The notes beneath the pieces were generated by a model that was not told the origin of the DNA, did no database searches, and was given only the letters and a program-made list of their open reading frames with translations. The position numbers were made by a program, and so were the translations under genes. From Saussurea involucrata (taxonomy: Eukaryota; Streptophyta; Magnoliopsida; Asterales; Asteraceae), in contig CM066313.1 in assembly GCA_033807775.1 (NCBI GenBank), positions 63,038,484 through 63,102,483 on the forward strand: a DNA stretch of 64,000 nt. The letters run 5' to 3'. Of this stretch, positions 22,637 to 34,299 are shown in pieces. Numbering within the stretch: position 1 is the first letter of the stretch; each line of letters opens with the position of its first letter.

Positions 22637-24544
22637 ATGGCATCTACTGACGTTCCTACTGCTTAATCCCCCACTACATCTGAGAATGTTGAACTCGTCA
22701 AAGCTACTCATGTCGGATTCAAACTCGAGGAAGTTACCTTTCCAAGAAACAATCCCTATGCCCTCTTCAACTTTCCTCCGAAGAAGAAGGTTACACACCT
22801 AAACGACGTTGTTGTTTTCCTTCAAACTTGCCCTCTATCAATAGCCCTGACCATAACACCTCCAGCCCACAGACAATTACTCGCTTAGTTCTGGTATACT
22901 GCCAGAAGAGCTCAAATTTCCTCCTCCAAAGACCCCAAAAAGGAAATCGATGTCATCCTCTTTGATATCGAACATGGTTCCTCTAAGATCACCCGTGGCG
23001 CTATCAGGAGTGCTCTAAACCTTCCTGGTAGTTCCAAAGAAAAACGTTTTGTTCCTCTACCTGACCCCAAGAACCCTGCTGACAAAGAAGCCCTCATTGC
23101 TTTCTTCGATGCAATGCAGTACACATGGGAAACATGGAAAGACAAACTCCCTGAGAAGAAGCTGACCGCCATTAAAAAGTCAAAAATGCCCAGCGAAATG
23201 AACTTCATCTTCGCTCATCTGATCAGCTGCATGACAGTTAAAGTTGGGTCAACTGACCAGGCATCCCAACCCCAACAAGCTATGGGATACGCACTGCTGA
23301 AAGGTCTACACATTGATTGGGCAAAGATCATATTTGAAGATATGATGCTCAGGGTGGATGCGACAGAAAGACCAACAGCTGTTCCATATCCCCGGTTTGT
23401 CAGCGCTCTCTTCCTACAAGGGCTCGGGGACGACTACCCAAAGGATGGCGACCTGAAACTCTCACAGGTTGGCCATAAGGTTCTCGACTTCAAACCCCTG
23501 CCAAACGAGGTACGTCTTTCTACACTCTTATCTCTTCTTAGACCCTCCACTTCTACTTCTGCAGCTACCACCTCGGCAGCGGTAATCCCAACCGCTGATA
23601 CCCAGGCTGCAACTCCCATTCCTCGAAAAAGAAAACACTCTTCTACCTCTCTTGGTGCTCCTAAGACCAAGAAAACAAAGGAACCCCCTAAGCCTTCCCA
23701 GGCTGAAGACCTAGCGTCTGTCTCTCTATAGACTACGCTGCTTGGTTTCGTGGAACACTCCTCCACAACTGCTAAAGCCACCCCTTCTATACCTGCTCCA
23801 GCGTCTCTAAACGCTGAAGTTGCCCTGGAACAGAACCTCCCTCCCTCAGTACCTCCAAGTATTGCGGAAGAAATTCTCAGCGGATCCAACGCTGAACCTG
23901 CTTCCCAATCCATCTTCTCAACTCTCACTCCTCCCACTATTTCTTTGGTCACTCCACCTATTATCCCTACACTTTCTACAACAAACATCATCCTCAGTGA
24001 TACATCTGCTGAAGCTCTACAGAGGATGATAAATCAAAACACAGGACCTGCGGACACCTCCAAGCGTCAAGGCTCTCTGGAAGGTGACATGGAAACTTTT
24101 TCAGGTTATCGAACCTTCGATGACTTCGTCAACCATCCCGCAGGTATACACAACACCTTAAACACTCCTCTCTCTGGAACCCCAACTTCTGAGCTTTCCT
24201 TTGTTCACAAGTTTTTAACTGTTACAGGTCCTAATTTGGGAGATATCGACAACTCCCTGAAAGATCTGTCAACAAAGGTGGAATCTCTCACCACCACTCT
24301 CTCCACAAACTCTTCAGTGGTTACAAACGCTGGAGAGGCTCTCAAGACCCTCACCGATGAGGTGAAAGGAAAGGCGTCCAGTGCTGATCTGGAGAAGGTG
24401 GAAGGTAGCATTGGAAATCTTGCTACCGCTCTCGCTGAAAACTCCACCTCCATCAACAATCTCAACTCCACAAACGGCACTCTCTCCACCAACTTCAAAA
24501 CCCTGTCCAGCGAAGTCACATCGTTGAAGACAGTGGTTGGTAAC

Positions 24545-24973
24545 TGTTAGTGCTAATATGTCTTCAAGGTTTAATGTAGAAAGTCAAATGTCAAAGTCAA
24601 TGTTATTGTGTTGTTAGTGTGTGGTTTATACCTTGTGCGTCTAGGTATAAATAGGCTTGTTTAGTGTTTGTTATAGAAACACTTACACTAACTGTTAAGA
24701 GAGAACCTTTAGAGAGAACAGTGCTGAACTCATATCTTGTAACATGTTCTTGATGTAATTGGATGAAAAATTCTCTATCTTCTCTATCTTGATTTGATCC
24801 TTAGGGATTAACAATTGGTATCAGAGCGCGTTATTGAAGATCTTGGTTTAACAATTGGTATCAGAGCGAGTTATTGAAGATCTTGGTTTAACAATTGGTA
24901 TCAGAGCACGTTATTGAAGATCTTGGATTAACAATTGGTATCAGAGCGCGTTATTGAAGATCTTGGTTTAACA
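24545..24973 (+). mobile_element. Small LTR-type element ending in four tandem PBS units (429 bp)
   Basis: Flanked by GTAAC at 24540-24544 and 24974-24978, inserted in the SIRE aORF. The first 269 bp (24545-24813) look like an LTR: start TGTTAGTGC, TATAAATA near 24646, a GAGAGAAC-rich leader and end GGATTAACA. Then come four 40-bp units (24814, 24854, 24894, 24934), each starting ATTGGTATCAGAGC and ending TTAACA. There is no coding content. It may be a solo LTR whose 3' edge was extended by tandem duplication, or a TRIM-like element. TTAACA at every unit end would give the CA terminus integrase needs. Confidence 0.82.
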
Positions 24974-25743
24974 GTAACCTTCAGGTAGAGGTGACTACGT
25001 TACGGACAGAGGTCAGCACTGCCACCGGTCTACTGCAGCAAATCCTCGATCGTCTGAATGCTCCATCTTGTACTCCCTCACATTTCACTCAAATCGATCG
25101 AGAAGATCTCCAAAAGATCAGTCCTGCTATATCTGGCCTGGTAGACAGAATGGCGAGGATTGAAACCTGCATTGGGATCACTGGCCAAGAGGACAGTGAC
25201 CCAAAGCCAATGCATGCTGCTAATGCTGATGTTCCTCCTACCTCCCCCATCCATCATGTGGAAGAGGGGGAGAAGACTGAAGATCTTCCCCATAATGTTG
25301 AGGGGGAGACAACTGATGCTGCTGCTGAAAAACCTCAGGGAGATGAAAACCCTGAGGGAACCGAGACCTCCCAACACAACGACGAATCTGAGGGGGAGGA
25401 AATCGAAGAGGACGCTGAAGCTGAAGCTGACGCTGATGTCGAAGTCCTAGACCTCGATGGGGACGAAGAAGAAGTTGAGGAAGAAGAAGACCTCGACCTT
25501 AAGGACGACGAACCATCATCATGACCTAATAATGATGATGATAATGATGACGATGATGATGGCATCGACTACTCCTTCCGGCCAATCAAAAGATCCCCTG
25601 CTCAAAAAGGGGTCGTCATCAAGGAGACTTCAGGGGAGGGGACCACCAAAAATCCTGCAGCGTCTGAAGCTGACAAAGGCAAGAACAAAGGTGTTTCATC
25701 TGAAGACAACTTGGCTATTCTTTTCAGCAAGCCAGTTTGTCAG

Positions 25744-25902
25744 GTAACATACACACTCTTCCCTTATACTGCATCCATCCTCTATCCCTTCTCAACCTCA
25801 ATTCTACTCTCTATAAAACCTCTATACACTTAAACCCCCATTCTTTTCTCTATCTCCTTCTCCCAAATGATCTTACTTAAACGATCGCTATGTTTCAGCT
25901 AG
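25744..25902 (+). other. GT-AG intron in the SIRE aORF
   Basis: The coding frame before it ends on CAG (25741-25743) and GTAACA follows. The stretch is pyrimidine-rich and full of stops, ending TTTCAGCTAG. Joining at the second AG (25902) keeps frame with TCC TCT CCC CTG CTT GAG, which matches the old SIRE coding frame LLEDTVE. The old copy lacks the interval but keeps CTAG (31560-31563). Length is 159 bp, phase 0. Confidence 0.65.
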
Positions 25903-27119
25903 TCCTCTCCCCTGCTTGAGGATCCAGCTGAAGTCCTCCTACTTCATCAATAATAAATCCAGCTGCTACTGCTGAAGAAATAATCCCAGTCTTAAACTTC
26001 GCTGAGACTGATGAACCTGAAGAAGAATTGCTCTCTCACAAGAAAAGACCTTCCTTGGCTCCTTAAACGCTAAGTGAAGAAGAACTGAAAAAGAGAGAGG
26101 CAATGATCAAACAGCTTGAAGATCAGCGACTCATTCCTGCCCCTCGATTCAAAATCACAAGGAAGGAAATCGTTGAACACCACAAAGCTGAAAGATAACT
26201 CGCCGAACGAAGAAGAGCTGAAGAAAGAGATAAAGCTTATACTATCGAGCTCGCTCAACGTTCGGTGAAAGATCCTGATCTAAAGAAGACTCCCATTGAT
26301 GTTCAACGTCAATTGTGGAAATACGCCAAAAAGATCATCGAGAAGAAAACCAAGGTATCTTACTCTACTCTGGAATGGTGCAAAGAAAGGATGAACTATC
26401 AATACAGGGTCTCCAGAATCAACAAGGTGTACATCAGGGGAAGAATGTCAATAGAAGTCCCAGTTGTTGATGTCGACATACTCAGAGAAAATGGTACTAA
26501 AGAAACCATTTATGCTTCAACGATCAGCAAGTACGGTTTCCCTGAGTGGTTGGAGATGAGAATAGCCATTCAGCAATCACGCTCAACATTCAAAGACCAT
26601 GTCGAGAAAGTTTTAAATAAACAGATCGATTTGGTTACATCTGCTGTGGATATTCCTCCTCCTGCTCCAGTTCAAAGAAGAAGAAGGCCTGTTAAAAAGA
26701 AGAAGACAACTCTTTCAGACTCAGGTCCTCCTATCCGAAATGAAACCGGAATTGGCTTCTCACGCTCTGAAGTTCTTGGTCCTGAACCTGATCTCTCAGC
26801 TCTCGAAATCTCCCTGCCCCCTGGTGAACGCTTCATCCCTGAAAAAGTCTTAAGCGGACCTTATGGTATTTTCTTCAGAGACTACGATGGACGAGAATAC
26901 TTCCAACGCATCTCTGAGCTACCCATCACTCCCATCGAACAACTCAGGGATCTCGTCTATTGGTGCGGATTCAGAGATGATCTTCTCGAATACTTCATGA
27001 AGCCCCTGATATTCAAAGAAGCAAAGAATAGACGGGATCTTGGAGAAAAAGTCCCTGACTGGATGATCCCTACCACAAAATCCCTTGATGAACTTCTCGT
27101 TAAGGATAAACCTGAATAG

Positions 27120-27395
27120 CTGATAGGATTCCCTGTAAATCTTCTATCTTTATCAGATTGTATCTTTTTGTGCTTGTAATTATTATTTGTTGTACTTGTA
27201 ATTTTTCTACTTCCCTCTGTAATCTTTACGAAGTTTAAAGGAAAACTTCAGCGAATGTACTTTACTCCATCAGTACTTAAAAAGATCCCAGAAAACAGTA
27301 AAAGGGACAAATATTTTATAAGTTCTTTTTATCCTTATGTTTTCATACTTAGCATTTTTCTTTTATTGCTATGTCATAATCAAATAGGGGGAGAT
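27120..27395 (+). other. SIRE 3' untranslated region and polypurine tract
   Basis: AT-rich, no coding potential. It ends AAATAGGGGGAGAT (27382-27395) directly before the 3' LTR, the polypurine primer for plus-strand synthesis. The same tract occurs in the old SIRE at 33050-33063. Confidence 0.85.
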
Positions 27396-28352
27396 TGTTG
27401 ATCCAAACCCTCAATGATTTGATAATGACTCTTGAGAATCACTTAGTGAAAATTGTAAGTAAACATTATGTATAAGTGTTTCACTATCGCTGATAAGTAC
27501 TAAGACTTTCAGTACCGCTGATAGAAAATGCAAGTTATTTATTCGTTACATTCAGCGAACCTGTTCATCAGCATGCTCTGAGCCTGTTCAGTTCTACTGA
27601 TGATCGCTGATAGTTTTAGATGTTTACTTATGATCCCTAAAGATAAGTTTCACGTCAACAAATGTTCTACGCTGAAGTCGAAGATCAAGCCTAAGAACCA
27701 GCGACAAGTCTACTAATGAACTGATGCGGATATCAGCGAAGCCAAGACCTGTCCACTCAACGTGAAGTTACAAGTAGAAGACTTCAGGGAACGCTGAACT
27801 TTATCATTCACTGATAAAGATTTATTAAGCGAACGCTGATCATGAAGTTTCCTCTACAAGCAACTTTTGTCTTACCTCCTTACACGCCCCCGTACGATCT
27901 GTCAGAATGGACATCCCTTTTGTCCAGAATCGTACAACCAACTCTGATTCTATACTATTCATCATGCGGCTACTAGGTTGTCTACCAAGGTCAAACCATG
28001 CGACCAATCAGCTGCTGCCACATGTAAAGTAATATTGTTGTGCATTTAATGCATGCAGTATATAAGAAGAAACCCTACTTCAGAAATAAAGTGCTCGGCC
28101 ATTTCTTCTTCTCACTACTTAGTGTTAGAATATTATTCATAATATTCTTATCTCCTTTCTATCTTATTTCTAGTGCAAGAAAACTTAGTGTTTCTCTTAA
28201 CTTGTTTAGATTAGGTTTATTCCTTAATCTTATTCCGCAACAAGTTGTAAATTGTTTGATACATATCAATAAACAATTTAGAAAAGTAAAATTTGTGTGT
28301 TTGTATTCAACCCCCCCTTCTACAAACTTGTATAACCCTTTCGGGACCAACA
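27396..28352 (+). repeat. 3' LTR of the second SIRE (957 bp)
   Basis: Runs TGTTGATCC to ACCAACA and is followed by the CCACC target duplication. Compared with the 5' LTR it carries 19 additional bases near 27692-27710 and scattered substitutions. Confidence 0.92.
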
Positions 28353-28408
28353 CCACCAACACAAAGGCGGTCAACGATATTGGGGAGACGCTGAAGAACA
28401 TCGCCACC
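28353..28408 (+). pseudogene. Old SIRE aORF, middle piece (56 bp)
   Basis: After the CCACC duplication the old aORF continues in frame as NTKAVNDIGETLKNIAT, matching NSSVVTNAGEALKTL in the second SIRE. It then meets the solo LTR at 28409. This shows that the flanks of both insertions belong to one older gene. Confidence 0.8.
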
Positions 28409-30960
28409 TGTAACACCCTCAAATTTGGAACGAGCAACTAACATCAAAATTCAGTATATAAACCATAATAGATAAAATTCTTTCTACAATTCCTTCATCA
28501 AAATACCTCGGAATTTAAAACATTACAATATCCACAATGAAACTACTTAAACGGTACTACTTAACATAACACAATTTACTAGTTCCAAATAAGTGCGGAA
28601 GTCTTCAATACTCAAGTTACCTCTCGTGCACCTTACAAGCGCTCACCACTTCACAATGTAGCTAGAGCTACCCCAACCGGAGCCTGTTGCACATGCCGAC
28701 AAAATAAAAGGAATAAAAAGGGTTAGGCTTACGCCTAGTGAGTTCAAGCATTTTATCATGACTATATAAAAACATAAATCGGGAGTTAGTAAACATAGTC
28801 ATGATTCCAAAGAGTTTACTTTAATTGCAAATCATCCGTTTTCCAACTCACACGTTTCCATGGAAAAGTTCCCCAAAAAGTATATTACATTTTCCAAAAT
28901 GAATTACATTTCCGACTCACTCAAAATACGTAAGTATTCAAGTTTAGGCAAAAGCCTCCAAACACGGTTAACAGCAAAATACTCCACCCATGAATCATGG
29001 AAACTAACCATAAATACAACACTTTATTAAAACATAATACGAAGCAATACACACGCGACCGTAAAATGTAATAAGTTAAAATACCATAAACGGGGGAGAC
29101 CCGTATCCGTTGAAGGTGGAGGTAACACATAAGTATACCACCCATACAACGTTCATCGTATAACTGGAAGTAGAGATTACAAGATCACGTTATGCCTATC
29201 TTTGTCCTCCCAACGAAATCTGGAATACAACATACGTATTGCCTATTCCACAATTCTGCTCTACGAATCCGAGTTACACCGTACTGAGGATACACCTTGA
29301 CGTCTACCCACTTGGTAACGCCCAAAGGCCTGGCACGCTTAGGATCACCCCCGAGGCACCCTCTATAAGCGGCGTGGATCTCTACACATACCCCTAAGGT
29401 ATCGTGCCCAAGACTATATCCTCCTAGTGCCTACTCGTAAAGTTCAGGTCATAAAACATGAGTTCCGAGGTTCATCCTCAAGATACCCAATTGACCTTTA
29501 CCAGTGACTGACTAACATGCCTATTGATCCAATGCAACACAATCTAAGTCAACATGCCCATCCCGGAATGACTCACTCACCCAAGCATGTAAACATCCAT
29601 ACGTGCAATAAATGCAAAACGGTGCAATGAAAGCAACTCATCAACAAGACTCCACATTGAGCCATTTAAACCGGACAATGTTCCTAAGATTTACTCACAG
29701 TCAAAACCGAGCAAGTGCTCAAAACTTACTAAACCCGTAAATAATAATTACCAATGTATCAAACGCGTTTAGACATTGTGTAAGCAACCAAGTAACACAA
29801 TTCTATGGAAACTCGAAATAAAGCTTTGGATCGGGATAACCCTCCTTTCCAAAAGGATTCAAACTTTACATTTTCAAAACATCACAAAGTGCATTCTCAT
29901 AGTAAATGGACTCCATTTTATCATGTAATTCAATAATCCATTTCTATATAGAAGTTATCTATCATATTTTCCAAAACATTCAAAGATAATGTTTTACAAC
30001 TTTTGCCACAAAATAATACCTCAAAAGGTAAAAGCTCACCAAATAGCTTAACATTGATAGTTTTCAAGTAAAACACTTAACATCTTGGAAAATAGCATTT
30101 TGGCATGTACAAAGTTTTCGCAAAGTAACTTGAACTCACCTTAGCTAGATTTAGCTAAATCTAGAGCTTCTCCAACGTAAGCTCCTTTGAACCCACATGC
30201 ATCTTCAAGCAACAACTTCTAAAACCTACATTCATAAGTCCCCAACTATCAACATCACAATCCATCCACATGCAGTCATTTTCCAACCATAAAACATCAA
30301 AACCCCCAACTTATATCAACCCTAATTCTTAGATATGAAGAACTTAAGATTTCTTTAACTAATAACCACCAAAATCGTCCCAAATCAATACAAGGTAGCA
30401 ATAATAGGAAATCAACAACAATCACACTCTTGGGTAAGGAGAGATTACCTTTTTCAACTTGTAACCTCCAAAAGATAGCTCCAAAACTCCCATGAAGCTT
30501 CAAGCTCTTACATCCTCAACAATGGTGGAAATGTGAATGATTTGGGTGGAGAGGATGAAGAAGAAGAGAAGAGATTTAGGGTTTTGTAGAGAGAGTATTC
30601 GGATTTTAGAGAGAGACAGAGTTGAGTTCGAGAGTGAGAGTGAAATGGGAAGATAGAAGAGAAAAATGGGTTAAAAATCTGATTTATTTCGTCCAGGGGC
30701 TCCGCGCTAGTAAACTAGCGCCACAAGGGGCGCCGGGCACTGGTCGCCCGGTTTTCTCTTAAACACTGTTTTGGCCATAACTTCTTCGTTTTAGCTCCGT
30801 TTTCGCTCCGGAAAGGACCGTTGGACTCGTATTCGAATTCCTCATCCAACTAGACCATAAAATCTAAGATTTAAACCAAAATCCTATTTTCCATATTTTT
30901 CTTAAAGGATCGAATCCACACCGATTCGAAGTTGTACATCCGAAAATTACGGGTGTTACA
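28409..30960 (-). repeat. Solo Gypsy LTR (2,552 bp)
   Basis: On + it runs TGTAACACCCTC to ACGGGTGTTACA, flanked by CCACC at 28404-28408 and 30961-30965. No PBS, gag or pol motif lies inside, so it is a solo LTR left by LTR-LTR recombination. Blocks shared with the Gypsy LTR at 5253-7003 (GGCTTACGCCTAGTGAG near 28722; GTAGAGATTACAA near 29169) indicate a related family in the same orientation. No coding region is supported in it. Confidence 0.87.
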
Positions 30961-30965
30961 CCACC

Positions 30966-32788
30966 TCCCTTGATAGAATGGAAAAATCTTAGGCCTCCGG
31001 TTCAGGTGCCCCTGGCCGCGAAGACAGGGCTCCTGAAACCACTGTTGTTGCCGCCAATGCTGCCATTTCTCCTCACTCCCCCCGTATTGTTGAAGAGGGG
31101 GAGAAGAACCTAGAAGACCTTCCCCAACACGTGGAGGGGCAGGAAAGTGAAGAAAACCCTTCCCTTACTGAAGGGGAGGGAACCGTTGAAGACCCCTCCT
31201 AATCTGAGGGGGAGAAAAGCGATGAAGAAAAAGTTCCAACTCCACCCTCCTCTTCCTGGATACAAGTACCTGTAGAGATCCTCTCTGACGAGGAAGATGA
31301 AGAAGAGGAAGAGGAGGTGGAATCCCAAGATGATGAACCATCATCCCATCCTGAAAACAAGGATGATGATGACGATGATGATGAAGAGTTTTGGTTCCAA
31401 CCCACTGCCATCAGGGTTCCAGAACCAAAAGGTGTTTCAATAAATGAACCAGGGGAGAAGACTCAGAAGTCTCCTGCAAAGAAGACTTCGAAGGGAGGCA
31501 AGCAGAAACGTCTTTCTCCTGAAGGGAATTTGGCCATCCTTCTCAAGCCATCTTCTCAGCTAGTTCTCTCCCCTGCTTGAGGATACTGTTGAATCTCCTC
31601 CACAACCTCTGCAAATAATCCCAGCTACCAGAGCTGATGACTTGTCAATAATCCCAGTCTCACTAAATGAGACTGATGAGCTACAAGATGAAGAACAAGA
31701 GCTACTCTCACACCACAACAGACCCTCTCGACAACCTCAATTGTCAGAGGATGAAGAATTAAGAAGAAGAGAAACTATGATCCAAAAGCTGGAAAATCAA
31801 AGGATCATCCCTCCAACTGGTCTTGGCTTCTTAACTCCTGAAGAAATCGCCGATGCTTTGAAAGCTGAAAGACTCCTTGCTGAACAACAAAGGAAAATGT
31901 TGAAAGATAAAGAGTTCGCTCTCAAAATTGCCCAAAGTTCAGTAAAAGACAAACAGCTGAAACGAGTTCCTCTCAGAGTTCAAGAAGAACTGCTCAAGAA
32001 AGTTGGAGAAGTGCATCAAAGAAAGAAAGCAGAAGTCAACGACAACACTCTGGATTGGTGTAAGAAGAAAGTTGACTACCTGTACTTACTAAGCAGAATC
32101 ATAAACATCAATATCAAAGGTAGAACGGTCAGAGGTGTTCCTATGATTGAAATGACGATGATCAGGGAAAACGGAGATACGAAGACATGTAATCTATCAA
32201 AGATTGAAAGCTATGGTTTTGATGAATGGTCGGAAATCTGAGTTGTAGTTCAGCGATCGCGAGCATACTTCAAGCCTGTTGTCGAAAAGTTTATCAACAA
32301 ACTGATCGATCAAGTCTCTTCAGCGATTGATCTGCCTCCTCCTCCAGCTCTTAATCAAAACAAAAAGCCTACAAAGAAAAAGAATGTGTCTTCATCTTCA
32401 GGGCCTGCTATCCGGAATGAAACATGCATTGAATTTTCCCATGAACCAGTGCTCGGTCCCGCACCTGATCTATCAGCCCTCAACCTATCGCTGCCACCCG
32501 GTGAAGAATTTGAAGTCGGTCAAGTGGTCAGTGAACCTTTGTGTATCTTCTTCACAGACTTCCATGGTCAGAAGTGCTTTCAACGCTGGCCTGAGTTGCC
32601 CATCACTCCAGTGGATCAACTCAGAGACCTAATTTATTGGTGTGATCAATCCAGAGTAGGACTCTTCCTGAAGCCTCAAGTACTGAACGAAGCCAAGTTA
32701 ATAAGACAATAGGGAGAGAAAGTCCCCGACTGGATGATTCCAACTACTGATGCCTTTGATGAACTTCTCTTCAAAGATGAACCCACTT
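30966..32788 (+). pseudogene. Old SIRE aORF, right piece
   Basis: Continues the old aORF after the solo LTR: SLDRMEKS then a stop, an acidic stretch, DDEPSSHPENKDDDDDDDEE near 31332-31388, NLAILLKPSSQ, then a frame change at CTAG (31560-31563) where the second SIRE has an intron. The next frame reads LLEDTVESPPQ onward through LDWCKKKVDYLYLLSRI, stops at 32239-32241, and resumes with AIRNETCIEFSHEPVLGPAPDLSALNLSLPPGEEF and ELPITPVDQLRDLIYWC. It ends in DEPT just before 32790. It aligns along its length with 25000-27119 of the second SIRE. Confidence 0.72.
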
Positions 32789-33063
32789 AGCTGATAGGAT
32801 CACTTTTGTATTCTTCTATCTTATTAGTTGTAATCTTTTGTACTTGTATTTCATTTTATTGTACTTGTAATTTTTCAACTTCTCTTGTAAAATGATTACG
32901 AAGTTTAATGAAAAAAAATTCAATGAAGTACTTTACTCCATCAGTACTAGAAAAGATCCCTGAAACAGTAAATGGGACACGTATTTATGAGTCCTCTTTA
33001 ATCTTATGTTTTTAACTTAGCAATTCTCTTATGTTGCTTATTCATCACAAAATAGGGGGAGAT
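32789..33063 (+). other. Old SIRE 3' UTR and polypurine tract
   Basis: Noncoding, matching 27120-27395. AATAGGGGGAGAT at 33051-33063 lies directly before the LTR. Confidence 0.82.
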
Positions 33064-34029
33064 TGTTGATCCAAACCATTCAGTGATTTGATAATGACCC
33101 TTAGAATCACTTGGTGAAATTTATAAGTAAACATTATGTATCAGTGTTTCACCATCAAAGAAAAATATACTAAGTTTGTTTAGTATCGCTGATGTGAAAC
33201 CATTGTTCTTTAAATTATACTTTAGTGATAAATGTACATCAGTGAGATCTGAGCCTGTTTAGTCTCACTGATGATCGCTGAATGTTCACTATGTAAATGT
33301 TTGCTTATGATCCCTGAAGACAAGACTCGCGAAAAAGTGTTCAACGCTGGAATCGAAGACCAAGCTGACGAACAAGTGACTAAGTCTACTCATGACCTGA
33401 TGCGGATATCGGTGAAGCCAAGACTTGTCCAAACCATGCGATGTTTCAAGTACAAGACTTCAGCGACAACTGACCTTCTTTCAGGCCTCCCTGAAGAAGA
33501 TCAACTCAGCGATCGCTGCTCATGAAGCCTGTTCTACAAGGAATATTTGTCTTATCCCCTTGCACGCTTTTGTACGATTTTTCAGAAGGACATGCCCTTG
33601 TCCTGGATCGTACAAACCACTCTGCCAACTACATTGTTCACCATGCGGCCAAAAGCATGTTTGCAAAAGTCAGATTTGTGCAACCAACCAAGTGCTGACA
33701 CGTGTAAAGTTATTCTGACTTGCATTTAATGCATGTAGTATAAATAGGTAGATAAACTTCATTCTGAAGTGCTCGTCTTCCCTGAACTTCTTAGTGCCAA
33801 GAAAAACTATCCTTAGCTTTTCTTAACTTCCTTCATTCTTATTCTAGTGCAAGAAATCTGTGCGATTCTCAAAGTTTGTTTAGATTAGGTTTAATACTTA
33901 GTCTTATTCCGCAACAAACTGTAAATTGTTTGATTATATCAATAAACAATTTAGAAAGATAAAAACTTGTGTTTGTATTCAACCCCCCCCCCCCCTTCTA
34001 CAAACTTGTATAACCCTTCGGGACCAACA
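33064..34029 (+). repeat. 3' LTR of the old SIRE (966 bp)
   Basis: Starts TGTTGATCCAAACC and ends GGACCAACA. It is more diverged from the other two LTRs of this type than they are from each other, which fits an older insertion. TATAAATAGG near 33741 is a TATA-like box. A C run (33986-33996) precedes the end. The target duplication partner is not in the window. Confidence 0.87.
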
Positions 34030-34281
34030 ACTTGATCATCATGTAAGTATAGTTGATAAACGTATCTACACAGATACACAATGCAAAAGTAGCAAAATTC
34101 GAATTGAACTCACAGAAAGCTGCGAGTGGAGACTGATAGCTCTTTCGTTTAACCCTAACAATTACAAGCTTATCATCCTTCAGGAGGACGGCGAAAGACA
34201 ATATAAAGGCGATCGGGAACAAGTCTAGGAGGAATGCGATCGCATATTAACACTGAGGTCTAGGAGGAATGCGATAGCAAC
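34030..34281. other. Flank between SIRE and CACTA with a short tandem repeat
   Basis: No supported gene. From about 34214 a 29-34 bp unit containing GTCTAGGAGGAATGCGAT is repeated twice and continues for two more units on the other side of the CACTA element (62353-62404). The CACTA element therefore landed inside this array. Confidence 0.7.
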
Positions 34282-34299
34282 CACTAGTACAAAAATCAC

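Larger units (their letters stand above)
22637..27119 (+). pseudogene. SIRE additional ORF (aORF), about 1,300 codons with one intron
   Basis: From the ATG at 22637 (MASTDVPT) one frame reads through to the nested element at 24545, resumes in phase at 24979, crosses a GT-AG intron (25744-25902) and ends KDKPE with TAG at 27117-27119. Breaks are TAA 22664, TAG 22886, TAG 23729, TGA 25522, a 1-base deletion near 25932, and TAA codons near 26064 and 26197. Visible parts: a globular start (MNFIFAHLISCMTVKVGSTDQASQPQQAMGYALLKGLHIDWAKIIFEDM near 23194-23340), a Ser/Thr/Pro-rich Lys-Arg patch, a coiled-coil-like Leu/Thr/Ser stretch, a long Asp/Glu tract near 25390-25520 and a basic C-terminal region. 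No clear signal peptide or membrane helix is seen. Function unknown; by position it corresponds to the env-like ORF of sireviruses. Confidence 0.68.
7819..28352 (+). mobile_element. Nearly complete Copia/SIRE-type retrotransposon with nested insertions
   Basis: It is bounded by LTRs (7819-8755 and 27396-28352) and by the direct repeat CCACC at 7814-7818 and 28353-28357. The order is LTR, PBS, gag with two zinc knuckles, protease, integrase, reverse transcriptase, RNase H, a large additional ORF, polypurine tract, LTR. Integrase before RT makes it Ty1/Copia, and the long gag and 3' aORF point to the SIRE lineage. Removing two nested elements and their duplicated targets leaves about 12.9 kb. 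The LTRs differ by a 19-bp indel and scattered substitutions, so insertion was not very recent. Confidence 0.92.

Noticed and set aside
25335..25565. Ser-rich minus-strand ORF
   Set aside because: It is the complement of the Asp/Glu-rich tract of the aORF.
28453..28600. Second Gypsy element body inside 28409-30960
   Set aside because: No PBS, gag or pol motif is present; matching ends and target repeat show a solo LTR.
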